From an uncultured bacterium (GTDB taxonomy: Bacteria; Verrucomicrobiota; Lentisphaeria; Victivallales; UBA1829): DNA of 33,681 nucleotides. Each line of letters opens with the position of its first letter. The first letter of the stretch is position 1. The translations under genes and the position numbers were made by a program. Where the stretch lies: contig CACWOL010000044.1 in NCBI GenBank assembly GCA_902762495.1, positions 1 to 33,681 of the forward strand, written 5' to 3'. The notes under the pieces were generated by a model, which did not search any database, had not been told where the DNA came from, and worked only from the letters and a program-made list of their open reading frames with translations. Below are positions 16,601 to 23,265 of the stretch, piece by piece.

Positions 16601-16868
16601 CCTCCCGGAAGTAAACATCGGCGCCACTTTCAAAATCGCCAAATTCTACGGTTCCCCCCAATAAAACATCCAATTGCGTGGCGGAATCGAAAGAGGGCCC
16701 AAACAAGTAACCGCCGCTGCTGACATAAACACTCGCGCCGGAGCTTACCAGAGCGGAGACGTTCCCGCCGGATTCCACGATCATGATCGCCTGATCGCTG
16801 ATGTGGTAAACGTCGCTCGTGTATTTGCTGATGGTTGCAATTCCCCAGGAAAGATAAACCTGCGCCAT
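13659..16868 (-). CDS. Giant secreted AIDA-repeat / FG-GAP surface protein
   Basis: A 1069-residue repetitive protein. Residues about 30-650 consist of roughly 20-residue units with SSGG or SGG turns alternating with short beta strands (for example MNVSSGGTALKTTVSAGTLK), as in the AIDA-I-type repeats that form a right-handed beta-helix. Residues about 655-760 are a beta-rich linker (TYKLASGAAG...YKLELDSDDVLSVSVG). Residues 766-1069 hold FG-GAP/VCBS-like repeats with calcium-loop motifs DIDGNGFSD, DMNGDGKAD, DFDGDGKDS, DFSGDKKDD and DYNGDNKDD. There is no N-terminal signal peptide and no C-terminal autotransporter barrel. Together with the HlyB/HlyD genes just upstream, this suggests type I secretion with a C-terminal signal. 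Probable role: adhesin or matrix protein. AAGGA precedes the ATG. DNA at 16321-16700 is poorer in GC than the rest. Confidence 0.85.
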   Translation of the reverse strand: MAQVYLSWGIATISKYTSDVYHISDQAIMIVESGGNVSALVSSGASVYVSSGGYLFGPSFDSATQLDVLLGGTVEFGDFESGADVYFREGSILSRGFASSGGIVRVSGGNVYDFELRSDAKLIVSGGSFYRGYARGIDVKYKGAYMALFSADASATKVSSGASLYIDKGGCAYNTTLYSFGKMTIASGGTAISNTINSGASMNLYSGGYARSNYISSGGRVDVWNNGIVSMSYLSNSATMNVSSGGTALKTTVSAGTLKVLSGGVASGTVMSSGTVSLQGSSSDGKYYGGVVSIGSGGYSYNEVFSNASTFVLSSGSASGVVYGGTVGSGCSVIISGGRFGGKTVSNAVINVTTGFADVSALNGAVASVKGGTFNAYAGGTMTSAVISGYGGAKGKMYVMSGAIVKDVNVSANAHLGIMIGGSVTYASAGRSSGSDSASIGVSSGGRLDQAFVYGGMLDIGSGGNVTSAIFSSGGEATVSGTLGVALVGPGSPVQISSGGAINSALIKGGGSINVNGGKLYNATVASYGILSIASGGVASGGTIHGSALVDATGLMNGGTVSSGGKLDINVSGSAMGTLIESGGRVIVSSGGVLFGGSAGAGGIISALSGCNAALCVISSGGTIQCKKGANVTFSLIEKGGKITGTYNCSSLVFSAGAIVDFDIFNRYAGNASAFVSDLGEAISQSAVFTLSVFDTQENGTYKLASGAAGFDKTITVQNTAGTELGTLKIGQATNIGNQIYKLELDSDDVLSVSVGAGAPTGPAKSDIDGNGFSDVMFVWTGEHGEGNYQHGYWMNGTSEWQSANCGHPANWDNLGCYDMNGDGKADSVLFGNVDAYEVPSAYIGYYQDGIDTDENWVTIGFLTNAAGIDWKNAVGNLTGKAGANSIVWYAPELNALGVWKDGKEDWAMISGDFRGYAWKLVGCGDFDGDGKDSVLMTYNNGQMFYTVGIDEAPARLGISDWSGWKVCAIGDFSGDKKDDIVLFDNGTGAMILCADGNLDEYRSIGQLDKKDWFVVGAGDYNGDNKDDLLVRQKSTGLLGYYSAGKSLYANWNWVELGRGVDMQWTVIA

Positions 16869-16935
16869 TTTGGATTCCTTTCGGTTGGTTGATTATGGTT
16901 AAAACAAATTGGATGAGCGGTAGCCGGGCTGGTTG

Positions 16936-17002
16936 TGAACTGAATATGAGCCGATTGTGAGCTGATTTTGAGCTTGTTTTTGAGTCGATTATGAACGTGA
17001 CC
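16936..17002. repeat. Six imperfect 11-bp direct repeats in the leader of the AIDA-repeat gene
   Basis: On the plus strand, units starting TGAGC or TGAAC follow one another at 16936, 16947, 16958, 16969, 16981 and 16992, spaced 11, 11, 11, 12 and 11 bp (TGAACTGAATA, TGAGCCGATTG, TGAGCTGATTT, TGAGCTTGTTTT, TGAGTCGATTA, TGAACGTGACC). In the transcript direction this reads as repeated A-rich blocks ending GCTCA. The array lies between the predicted start point (about 17010) and the ATG at 16868, so it could act as DNA with one repeat per helical turn or as an RNA leader. Confidence 0.75.
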
Positions 17003-17016
17003 GGATTTTTTTTCAT

Positions 17017-17045
17017 AATATACAAGTGCTTTTTGCATATTTCAA
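17017..17045 (-). promoter_or_regulatory. Promoter of the AIDA-repeat gene
   Basis: Minus strand: TTGAAA (17040-17045), 17-bp spacer, TATATT (17017-17022). The resulting leader of about 140 nt contains the 11-bp repeat array. The 390-bp gap from 16869 to 17258 therefore holds, in transcription order, the hlyD terminator, a 26-bp dyad, this promoter, the repeat array and the ribosome-binding site. Confidence 0.65.
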
Positions 17046-17108
17046 GCCCAGTTTGTTTTTTTTGAATTATGCAAATATCTTTTTAATGAGCAAAAAACAT
17101 ATCCCGGG

Positions 17109-17134
17109 GATTTCGCACACGCGTGTGCAAAATC
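17109..17134. promoter_or_regulatory. 26-bp inverted repeat upstream of the AIDA-repeat gene promoter
   Basis: The arms GATTTCGCACACG (17109-17121) and CGTGTGCAAAATC (17122-17134) are complementary except at one position and have no loop; the core GCACACGCGTGTGC is a perfect palindrome. It lies about 64 bp upstream of the predicted -35 box. With no spacer between the arms it looks more like a binding site for a dimeric regulator than a terminator. The regulator is unknown. Confidence 0.45.
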
Positions 17135-17165
17135 TTACATGGTCGCATATTCGCGCCATGCACGC

Positions 17166-17205
17166 AAAAAGAAACCGCCGCCCCCGGTTTTCGCGGGCAC
17201 GGCGG
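17166..17205 (-). terminator. Terminator after the HlyB/HlyD genes
   Basis: Minus strand: CCGCCG (17200-17205) pairs with CGGCGG (17175-17180), with an inner CCCG/CGGG pairing, followed by TTTCTTTTT (17166-17174). It separates the transporter genes from the AIDA-repeat gene, which has its own promoter. Confidence 0.7.
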
Positions 17206-17258
17206 AAATGTTCGGCGGACTTTTTTTTCGAGGCGCGCCCGCCGTATGTCCGGAGCGA

Positions 17259-18618
17259 TTACGGCTCGCGGATGGATTCGTCAAGGGCCTTGACGAACGG
17301 GTTGATGATGTAGTTGATGACGGTGCGGTCGCCGACCTTGATCTCGGCGTTGACGGTCATGCCGGGGCGGATCTTCGCGCCCTTGGCCCAGCCGCGGAAA
17401 TCGCCGGGTTCGAGGAGGATGCGCGCCTGATAGGTCGCGCCGCGCGCCATCTTGCTGAGGCGTCCGCCGGCGTCGCTCATCATGCTGTCCTCGGTCATCA
17501 TCCGTTCGTTGCCGGTGAACGCGTCTTCGGAGATGGAGGTGATCTTGCCGTCGCGCGTGCCGCACTGCTGCCCAGCTGATGTCCTTGGCGGGGATGTTGA
17601 CTTCGACTTCGATCTGGTCGCTGAGCGGGATCAGGGTGATCAGGGATTCGGCCTCGCGGACCGCGGAGCCTTCCTGGAACGGGGCGATCTCGTGGACGAC
17701 GGCGTCGCACGGCGCACGGAGTTCGGTGTACTCGACCATCTGTTTGGTCTGGATCTGCTGCTGTTCGAGCGAGCTGATGTTGCGGTCGACCTCGACGAGT
17801 TCCTCGTAGATCTGGCGGTGCCAGTCGCTGATGAAGGCATCGCGTTCGGCATTGACCGACTTGATGGCCTGTTCGTTCTCGACGATGGAGACCTTCTGCT
17901 GGTCGACGGAGATGGCGGTCTCGATGACCTGGACCTGGATGTTCAGGTAGTCGCGGAGACTGACCACGCGGGAATCCTCGAAGTCTTTCATCATGTCCAG
18001 GATCTCGTCAAGTTTCTCCTTGCGGGCCTCGAATTTCTCCATGGTGACACGAAGCTGTTCCAGCGTCTTCTGGTAGCGCGCCAGCGTGGCGTCGTAGGAG
18101 AGGAGCTTGCCGTTGTAGGAGTTCTTGCGCGCCTCGAAGGCGTTGTGCTGGAGGGTTTCGAATATGTTCGGGTTCGCGGGGAGCGGGAACGCTTTGTCGT
18201 AGCCTTCGATCTCCGCCTTGAGGCGGTCGCGGTGCGCCCGGAACGCCTTGAGCTGTTCCGTGATGCGCTCCATCTCGGCCTTGTTGTTGGTCTGGTCGAA
18301 GCTGAAGAGCAGATCGCCTTCCTTCACTTCCTGGCCGGTGCGGACGTGCACTTTCTCGATCGTGGCGCGTTCGAAGGGCTTCATGACGATGTTCGGGCGC
18401 TCGGTGACGATCTTGCCGGGCGCGACGACGACCTTGTCGACGTGGGCATAGCAGGCCCAGACGATGAAGCCGATAACGATGGCGATGATGATATACCAGA
18501 TGATATGGAGCGGAACCGGAGGCGCGTGGGTCTCCAGCATGATGGCATCAGGCTGGAAATCCTGCGCGGATTTCATGCTCTTGACGGGCAGATTGGCGTT
18601 CGTAGTATTATTGCTCAT
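17259..18618 (-). pseudogene. HlyD-type type I secretion membrane-fusion protein, frameshifted by an internal deletion
   Basis: The adaptor that links the inner-membrane ABC transporter to an outer-membrane channel. From 18618 the frame gives a cytoplasmic tail, one transmembrane segment (residues about 37-57), the biotinyl-lipoyl half motif, a long coiled-coil hairpin and the second lipoyl half (TELRAPCDAVVHEIAPFQEG) down to IPAKDISW at about 17575. From there this frame turns into Arg/His/Gln-rich sequence and stops at 17281. The correct C-terminus continues in another minus-strand frame: GTRDGKITSISEDAFTGNER, then PGMTVNAEIKVGDRTVINYI, ending SIREP at 17259. Family members have about 17 residues (around GQxVxIKxDxFPFQ) between these blocks; here they are missing, so the lesion is a deletion not divisible by three. 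The start overlaps the transporter gene by 11 nt. Confidence 0.8.
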
Positions 18619-21343
18619 CTTCGTTAAACCCCATTTGCTGTTTCCAGAAGTCGGCGTAGATACCGCCCTGTTCGAGCAGTTCCTTGTGCGTGCCCTGTTC
18701 GATCAGGTCGCCGTGGTCCATGACCACGATCCTGTCGGCGCGGCAGAGGACGGAGAGGCGGTGGGAAATGATGAACACCGTACGGTTTCTGGCGATCATG
18801 TTCAGGTTCTTCCGGACCATGGTCTCGCTTTCCGGGTCGAGGGCGCTGGTGGCTTCGTCGAAAATGAGGAAGCGCGGGTTCGGGAGGAGCGCACGGGCGA
18901 TGGCGAGGCGCTGGCGCTGGCCGCCGGAGAGGTTGGACGCGTTTTCCTCGAGGAGGGAGTCGTACCCGCGGCTCATCTTCTGGATGAACTCGTCGGCACC
19001 CGCGAGACGCGCGGCGTAGATGATCTCCTCCATGGTGGCGTCCTTCTTCGTGAGGGACAGGTTCTCGCGGACGGTGCCGTAGAAGAAGTAGTTGTCCTGC
19101 AGCACGATACCGATGGCGGAACGGAGCGACGCGCGGTCGATTTCGCGGATGTCGATGCCGTCGTACTTGATGATGCCGGTCTGGAGCGGATACAGGCCCT
19201 GGATGAGCTTGGTGAGCGTGGTCTTGCCGGAGCCGGAACGTCCGACGAGGCCGATGGTGGAGCCGGGCGAGATGTGGAGATTGAAGTCCTTGATGACCAT
19301 CGGGGTGTCCGGGGAATACCGGAAGTTCACGTTCTCGATGGAGAGCTCGCCCTGGAGCTGGTGGTGGAGGGAGCCGCCGACCTGCTCCTGCGGGCAGTTC
19401 ATGACGACGCCGAGCATGCGGACGGAGAGGAGGGTCTGCTGGTATTCGTGGACGAGGCCGACGATGTGGACCAGCGGGCCGGTGACGCGTCCGGAGAGCA
19501 TCTGGAAGGCGATGAGCTTACCGACGGTGAGCGTGCCGTCGAAGACCGCGAGCGCGCCGATCCAGATGATGGCGATGAACATGAGCTTTTCGATCAGGCC
19601 GGAGAGGGTCTTGGCCGTGATGGAGATCTGCGCCACGCGGAAATAACGCGTGATCGCGAACGCCGCCGTGTCGTTCCACTTGCGCTGCTGCGTGGGCTCG
19701 AGCGCGAGAGATTTCACGGTGCGGATGCCGTGGATGGTCTCCACCAGCATCGCCTGTCGCTTGCCTTCCGCCATGTACAGTTCTTCGAGGCGGTGCTGGA
19801 ACGGCTTGATGAGGACCGCGATGACCAGCGCCATCATGAAGGTGAAGAGCAACACGACGCCGGTGAGGGCCGGGCTGTAGATGAAGAGGAACGGCAGGAA
19901 GACCACGAGGGAGAGGAGCTCCAGCGCGGTGTAGAACAGGCTGCCGGACAGGAACGAACGGATGCGCTCGGTCTGCTGCATGTGCTTGATGAGCACGCCG
20001 GACGAGATGCGTTCGTAGAAGTCGACCGGGAGGCTGAGCAGACGCGCGAAGGTCTTCACGGCCAGGCGGATGTCGATGCGGTTCGTGGCGTACAGCAGGA
20101 AGTATTTTTCGAGGTACTCCAGGATGGCGTTGATGCAGAGCATGATCGTGACGCCGATGCCGATGGTCATGAGCGTGATCTCGCCTTCGTTCACGAGCAC
20201 CTTGTCGACGACGATCTGGAAGAACAGCGGGACGACCAGGCCGATGGCGCTGATGGCCAGGATGGCGATGGCGACCTGAACCAGCAGGGTTCTCTGGCGG
20301 AAGAATTCCGGGATGAACCAGCGGAGACCGAACTTCTGGTTTTCGTCGACGAGCGAATAGTGCTTCTTCACGAGGACGACGCGGTTGGAGTACTTCTCCT
20401 CCCACTCTTCCTTGTTGATGAACGTGACGCTCGGACGGTGGCCGTCGGCCACGTAAGGATCCCAGATGGCGACCTGCTGGACCGTCTTCGGCTTGTCGTC
20501 GACGGGAGCCTGTTCCTGTTTCGCTTCCTCAGGTTCGGGATCGGCGCCGGGAACGACTTCTTCGGACTGCTTGAGCAGGGCCTCGGTCGTGAGTTTCGGC
20601 TTGCTGTCTTCCTCGTTTTTCGGGTAAGCGACGCTTTCCGGGACCTCGCGCACGCCGCAGAGGACCGCGAAACGGCCGTCTTTCTTGATGGCCATGCAGG
20701 GGAACGCCGCGCCGATCTTCGGGATCCTGTCCCACTTGACGCGGATTTCCTTCGTCTTGTACTCGAGGTCGTCGGCGATCTTGCCGAGGAGGCGGATGGA
20801 CGGCTCGTCCTCGGAGATCGCGTATTCGTGCATCAGGCGGCCGACGTCGGTGTCGTCGCCGTAATGCTTCACGATGGAGGCGAGGCAGTACAAGGATGTC
20901 TGCTTGCCGTCGACCGAGCAGCCGCGCATTTCCATGCGGATGAAGACGGCCTTGCCGGACCAGGACTTGAGGAGCTGATCCTTCTGGAGGAACAGCATCT
21001 TGCCCTGGACCTTGGTCAGCGGATCGAACACGGCGTAGCGTTCCTGCTGGACGCCGCCCTGCAGGAGCTTGCGGATGCCGAGATAGAGCACCCAGTTGCC
21101 GTTGTTGAGCTGAAGGAAGATCGGCGCGCCGAAGAAGGAGGCGAGTTCCTCGATGGTAACGTCGCCGCGGCTTTCGGGCGCGAGCCGCAACTTGTTCGCA
21201 AGCTTCAGGCAGAGTTCCAGGGGGTCTTCGACGTTTTCAAGCGCGGACAGGAAGGCGTTGAGGTCGCCCGCCTGCGGCATCATCTTGATGATTTCCTGGA
21301 AACACAGCAGAAGAGAGTTTCTGTTGTTGGGATTTTGACTCAT
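18608..21343 (-). CDS. HlyB-type type I secretion ABC transporter with two degenerate C39-like domains
   Basis: A 911-residue half-transporter that would export the neighbouring surface protein using ATP. Residues about 30-137 look like one degenerate C39 peptidase-like domain (ends YAVFDPLTKVQ...LLKSWSGKAVFI). Residues 147-325 look like a second, with QTSLYCLASIVKHYG, where the catalytic Cys position appears to be T149; it is interrupted by an acidic, proline-containing insert at about 238-290. Lack of the catalytic Cys is the rule for exporters of RTX-type proteins, where the domain only docks the substrate. The membrane domain covers about 347-640. The ATPase has Walker A GRSGSGKTT (701-709), signature LSGGQRQ (805-811), Walker B FLIFDEA and H861. 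At 911 residues it is longer than the usual 700-720 because of the extra domain and insert. Confidence 0.9.
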   Translation of the reverse strand: MSQNPNNRNSLLLCFQEIIKMMPQAGDLNAFLSALENVEDPLELCLKLANKLRLAPESRGDVTIEELASFFGAPIFLQLNNGNWVLYLGIRKLLQGGVQQERYAVFDPLTKVQGKMLFLQKDQLLKSWSGKAVFIRMEMRGCSVDGKQTSLYCLASIVKHYGDDTDVGRLMHEYAISEDEPSIRLLGKIADDLEYKTKEIRVKWDRIPKIGAAFPCMAIKKDGRFAVLCGVREVPESVAYPKNEEDSKPKLTTEALLKQSEEVVPGADPEPEEAKQEQAPVDDKPKTVQQVAIWDPYVADGHRPSVTFINKEEWEEKYSNRVVLVKKHYSLVDENQKFGLRWFIPEFFRQRTLLVQVAIAILAISAIGLVVPLFFQIVVDKVLVNEGEITLMTIGIGVTIMLCINAILEYLEKYFLLYATNRIDIRLAVKTFARLLSLPVDFYERISSGVLIKHMQQTERIRSFLSGSLFYTALELLSLVVFLPFLFIYSPALTGVVLLFTFMMALVIAVLIKPFQHRLEELYMAEGKRQAMLVETIHGIRTVKSLALEPTQQRKWNDTAAFAITRYFRVAQISITAKTLSGLIEKLMFIAIIWIGALAVFDGTLTVGKLIAFQMLSGRVTGPLVHIVGLVHEYQQTLLSVRMLGVVMNCPQEQVGGSLHHQLQGELSIENVNFRYSPDTPMVIKDFNLHISPGSTIGLVGRSGSGKTTLTKLIQGLYPLQTGIIKYDGIDIREIDRASLRSAIGIVLQDNYFFYGTVRENLSLTKKDATMEEIIYAARLAGADEFIQKMSRGYDSLLEENASNLSGGQRQRLAIARALLPNPRFLIFDEATSALDPESETMVRKNLNMIARNRTVFIISHRLSVLCRADRIVVMDHGDLIEQGTHKELLEQGGIYADFWKQQMGFNEDEQ

Positions 21344-21396
21344 GAGATTTCCATATTGTTTATGAATCGTACGAAAAAATGGCTCCGGATTGCACT

Positions 21397-21425
21397 AATA
21401 TAGCACCATTATGCGGGCTTGTCAA
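21397..21425 (-). promoter_or_regulatory. Promoter of the type I secretion genes
   Basis: Minus strand: TTGACA (21420-21425), 17-bp spacer, TATATT (21397-21402), the best match in the window. The predicted leader is about 46 nt, ending in GGAAAT before the ATG at 21343. Confidence 0.75.
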
Positions 21426-21458
21426 GCATACCGGAGTAAAGAATTACTATAATTTATT

Positions 21459-21492
21459 AAAAAGCGCGCCGGGAAGACCGCGGGGCAAGCGC
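21459..21492 (-). terminator. Terminator after the PrsW-like gene
   Basis: Minus strand: GCGC-TT-GCC (21484-21492) pairs with GGCGCGC (21464-21470), with a 2-nt bulge and a 13-nt loop, then TTTTT (21459-21463). It lies between the PrsW-like gene and the secretion-gene promoter. Confidence 0.5.
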
Positions 21493-21528
21493 CGTTCGGC
21501 CGAGGCGGTTATGAGGCGGAAAAGCTTT

Positions 21529-22284
21529 TCAGACGTCGAACGGATTCAGGAGCGTCATGGACAGGTTGTAGAGACCGTGAACAGCGGTCGCCGCCGCGAA
21601 CCATGGAAACGCCTCATAAATCCGGCAGGGACGCTCTTTTTCGAGGCTTTCCCGCCATACATGCCGAAGCCCCATGGAGGAGATCACGGTGCAGAGGATG
21701 TGCAGCGCCGTGCAGATGGTCCAGCGGAACGCCATGATATCCGCCAGCTTCTCCGGCGGGAGAGTTCTCAGGTAGATGTACTGGTAAATGAGGTTCTCCA
21801 GCACGCTGAAGACCGCGCCGCCGAGCATGCCGGACAGGAAGAACTGCCAGTCGTGCCGGATCGAACCGCGCATCTTTTCCAGCTGGAAGACCGCGCCGCT
21901 CTGTTTCAGCGTCTCCTCGGCGAACGGACCGATCACGACTGTTGCACCAAGTCCGAGAATGAATCCCAGTGAAGATCCGAGCGTGTCCAGGAATACGGCG
22001 GGGACGGCGAAGAGTCCGCCCGCGATGCCGGCCAGGATCGAAAGAAACGGGGCGGAGGAAGCAGGAAAACATTCCTGCTCCATCCGGATCAGTTCGCGGT
22101 ATTCCACAGAATCGCCGTTTCCCACGCCCGGCTCGAATGCCGTGGACGAGTAATAACAGGCATTGGAGTCCGCTTCCTTCTCCGGGGCTTCGGGCATGTC
22201 TTCGAGATGCGTCCGCTCCCGATTCATATCCGTGTGCAGCGCGACCTCGTCTTCCACCGAAAAAAGCTTGTCCCGTTTTTTCAT
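21529..22284 (-). CDS. PrsW-like intramembrane protease family protein
   Basis: A 251-residue protein. Residues 1-75 are hydrophilic, acidic and presumably cytoplasmic; residues 76-251 hold several hydrophobic segments. PrsW-family motifs are visible in order: EETLK at 123-127, VLENLIY at 161-167, a histidine in CTALHILCT (H195) and VHGLYN with H236 and N240. In PrsW the Glu and His residues form a membrane-embedded metalloprotease site that releases anti-sigma factors; substrate and activity here are unknown. I start at ATG 22284, which overlaps the stop of the upstream YbjQ-like gene as ATGA, so translation is coupled. The longer frame reaching 22578 runs through that gene and is spurious. 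Confidence 0.72.
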   Translation of the reverse strand: MKKRDKLFSVEDEVALHTDMNRERTHLEDMPEAPEKEADSNACYYSSTAFEPGVGNGDSVEYRELIRMEQECFPASSAPFLSILAGIAGGLFAVPAVFLDTLGSSLGFILGLGATVVIGPFAEETLKQSGAVFQLEKMRGSIRHDWQFFLSGMLGGAVFSVLENLIYQYIYLRTLPPEKLADIMAFRWTICTALHILCTVISSMGLRHVWRESLEKERPCRIYEAFPWFAAATAVHGLYNLSMTLLNPFDV

Positions 22285-22763
22285 AAAACGAGTCTTTTGA
22301 CCGCCGTCCCGTAGGCGATCAGCTCCACGCCGCCGGAACTCTTTCTCTTCTCGCCGGAATTGACGGTGGACGTTTCGAAACGGACATTGAAAACTGCATC
22401 CGCGCCCAGCTGTTCCGCTTCCTGAAGCATGCGGACCAGAGCAATGCGCCGGGCGTCGGAGCACATGCCGGTGTACCCTTTCATCTCGCCGCCGAAAAGA
22501 TGCTTGAAGGAGGAAATGAATGAGATAAAGTAGTTTGTGGCGATCACCACGGAACCCGTTACCAGAGCCGGATCGCAAAATGCCTCGTCAGGGAATCGTT
22601 TCAGATTCGTCATCGGGATCGTCTCCCTGAAATGCGCTTCCTGCTCCGACAGATATTTCCTGCGCGCCCGGATGATCCGGTGCTGGGTCATCCATGTGGC
22701 GGCCAGAAGCACCAGAGGCACGCCGATGTTGAACGAAATGTTGAAAATGTCTTTCCCGTCCAT
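22281..22763 (-). CDS. Membrane-anchored YbjQ-family (UPF0145/DUF74) protein
   Basis: A 160-residue protein with an N-terminal hydrophobic segment (residues about 9-25, GVPLVLLAATWM) and a YbjQ-type domain from about residue 52. The domain shows ALVTGSVVIATNYFISF, FGGEMKGYTGMCSDARRIAL, MLQEAEQLGADAVFNVRF and a terminal ELIAYGTAV, which parallel the cytosolic YbjQ paralogue next door. The family forms pentamers and is called heavy-metal-binding in databases, but its role is not established. A Lys/Arg-rich stretch (residues 30-36) after the membrane segment argues that the domain faces the cytoplasm. It starts 2 nt after the upstream paralogue ends and overlaps the PrsW-like gene downstream. 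Confidence 0.8.
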   Translation of the reverse strand: MDGKDIFNISFNIGVPLVLLAATWMTQHRIIRARRKYLSEQEAHFRETIPMTNLKRFPDEAFCDPALVTGSVVIATNYFISFISSFKHLFGGEMKGYTGMCSDARRIALVRMLQEAEQLGADAVFNVRFETSTVNSGEKRKSSGGVELIAYGTAVKRLVL

Positions 22764-22765
22764 GC

Positions 22766-23101
22766 TCAGGACTCCGGCTGGTCTTCGGGAACGGCGACCA
22801 CGGCGGTGCCGTAGGCGTAAAGCTCGGCCGCGCCCGCGGTGATGCTGCTGGTGGCGAAACGCACATTGACGACGGCGTTGGCGTGAAGCTCCTCCGCCTG
22901 GGCGATCATCCGCGCCACGGCTTCGCGGCGGGATTCCACCAGGAGCTCCGTGTAGCCTTTGAGTTCGCCGCCCACAAGGTTCTTGAAGGATGCGGCGATG
23001 TCCCGGCCCACATGCTTTGCCCGGACGGTGTTGCCTTGGACCAGACCTTTGAGCTCGACGATCTTCATGCCGGGGATAGTTTCGGTATTGACGACGATCA
23101 T
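22766..23101 (-). CDS. YbjQ-family (UPF0145) protein
   Basis: A 111-residue soluble protein matching YbjQ along its length: VNTETIPGMKIVELKGLVQG, a central GRDIAASFKNLVGGELKGYTELL, SRREAVARMIAQAEELHANAVVNVRF and the closing ELYAYGTAVV. E. coli YbjQ-like proteins form a beta-barrel-like pentamer of unknown function. AAGGAG lies upstream of the ATG. It is first in a three-gene transcript with the membrane-anchored paralogue and the PrsW-like protein. Confidence 0.9.
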   Translation of the reverse strand: MIVVNTETIPGMKIVELKGLVQGNTVRAKHVGRDIAASFKNLVGGELKGYTELLVESRREAVARMIAQAEELHANAVVNVRFATSSITAGAAELYAYGTAVVAVPEDQPES

Positions 23102-23138
23102 TTGTTATTCTCCTTGAACGTGTTTTTGAGGGGGGATC

Positions 23139-23159
23139 GAATCCGTTCTTGACGGATTC
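23139..23159. promoter_or_regulatory. Leader hairpin or operator upstream of the YbjQ operon
   Basis: GAATCCG (23139-23145) and CGGATTC (23153-23159) form a perfect 7-bp inverted repeat with a 7-nt centre. It sits just downstream of the predicted start point (about 23167) and 38 bp before the ATG. No T-run follows, so an operator or an mRNA 5' hairpin is likelier than a terminator. Confidence 0.45.
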
Positions 23160-23174
23160 AGAATATGTCCCTTA

Positions 23175-23202
23175 AATATAATCTGCTAAAAAGTGTTATC
23201 AA
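23175..23202 (-). promoter_or_regulatory. Promoter of the YbjQ-YbjQ-PrsW operon
   Basis: Minus strand: TTGATA (23197-23202), 16-bp spacer, TATATT (23175-23180). Confidence 0.6.
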
Positions 23203-23265
23203 GTCCGAATCGCTAAAAAAATGTTTAATTGCTGAATATAGCGGAAACGAGCAGAAATAATGACG

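Noticed and set aside
18464..21403. A 979-codon open frame on the plus strand, opposite the HlyB and HlyD genes
   Set aside because: It is rich in Asp/Glu/Arg/Val/His with no hydrophobic or domain structure. The minus-strand frame has unmistakable ABC-transporter motifs and a promoter. Long antisense frames are expected from GC-rich third codon positions.
22285..22578. N-terminal extension of the PrsW-like frame
   Set aside because: It is the out-of-frame shadow of the membrane-anchored YbjQ gene; the ATGA overlap at 22281-22284 gives the natural start.
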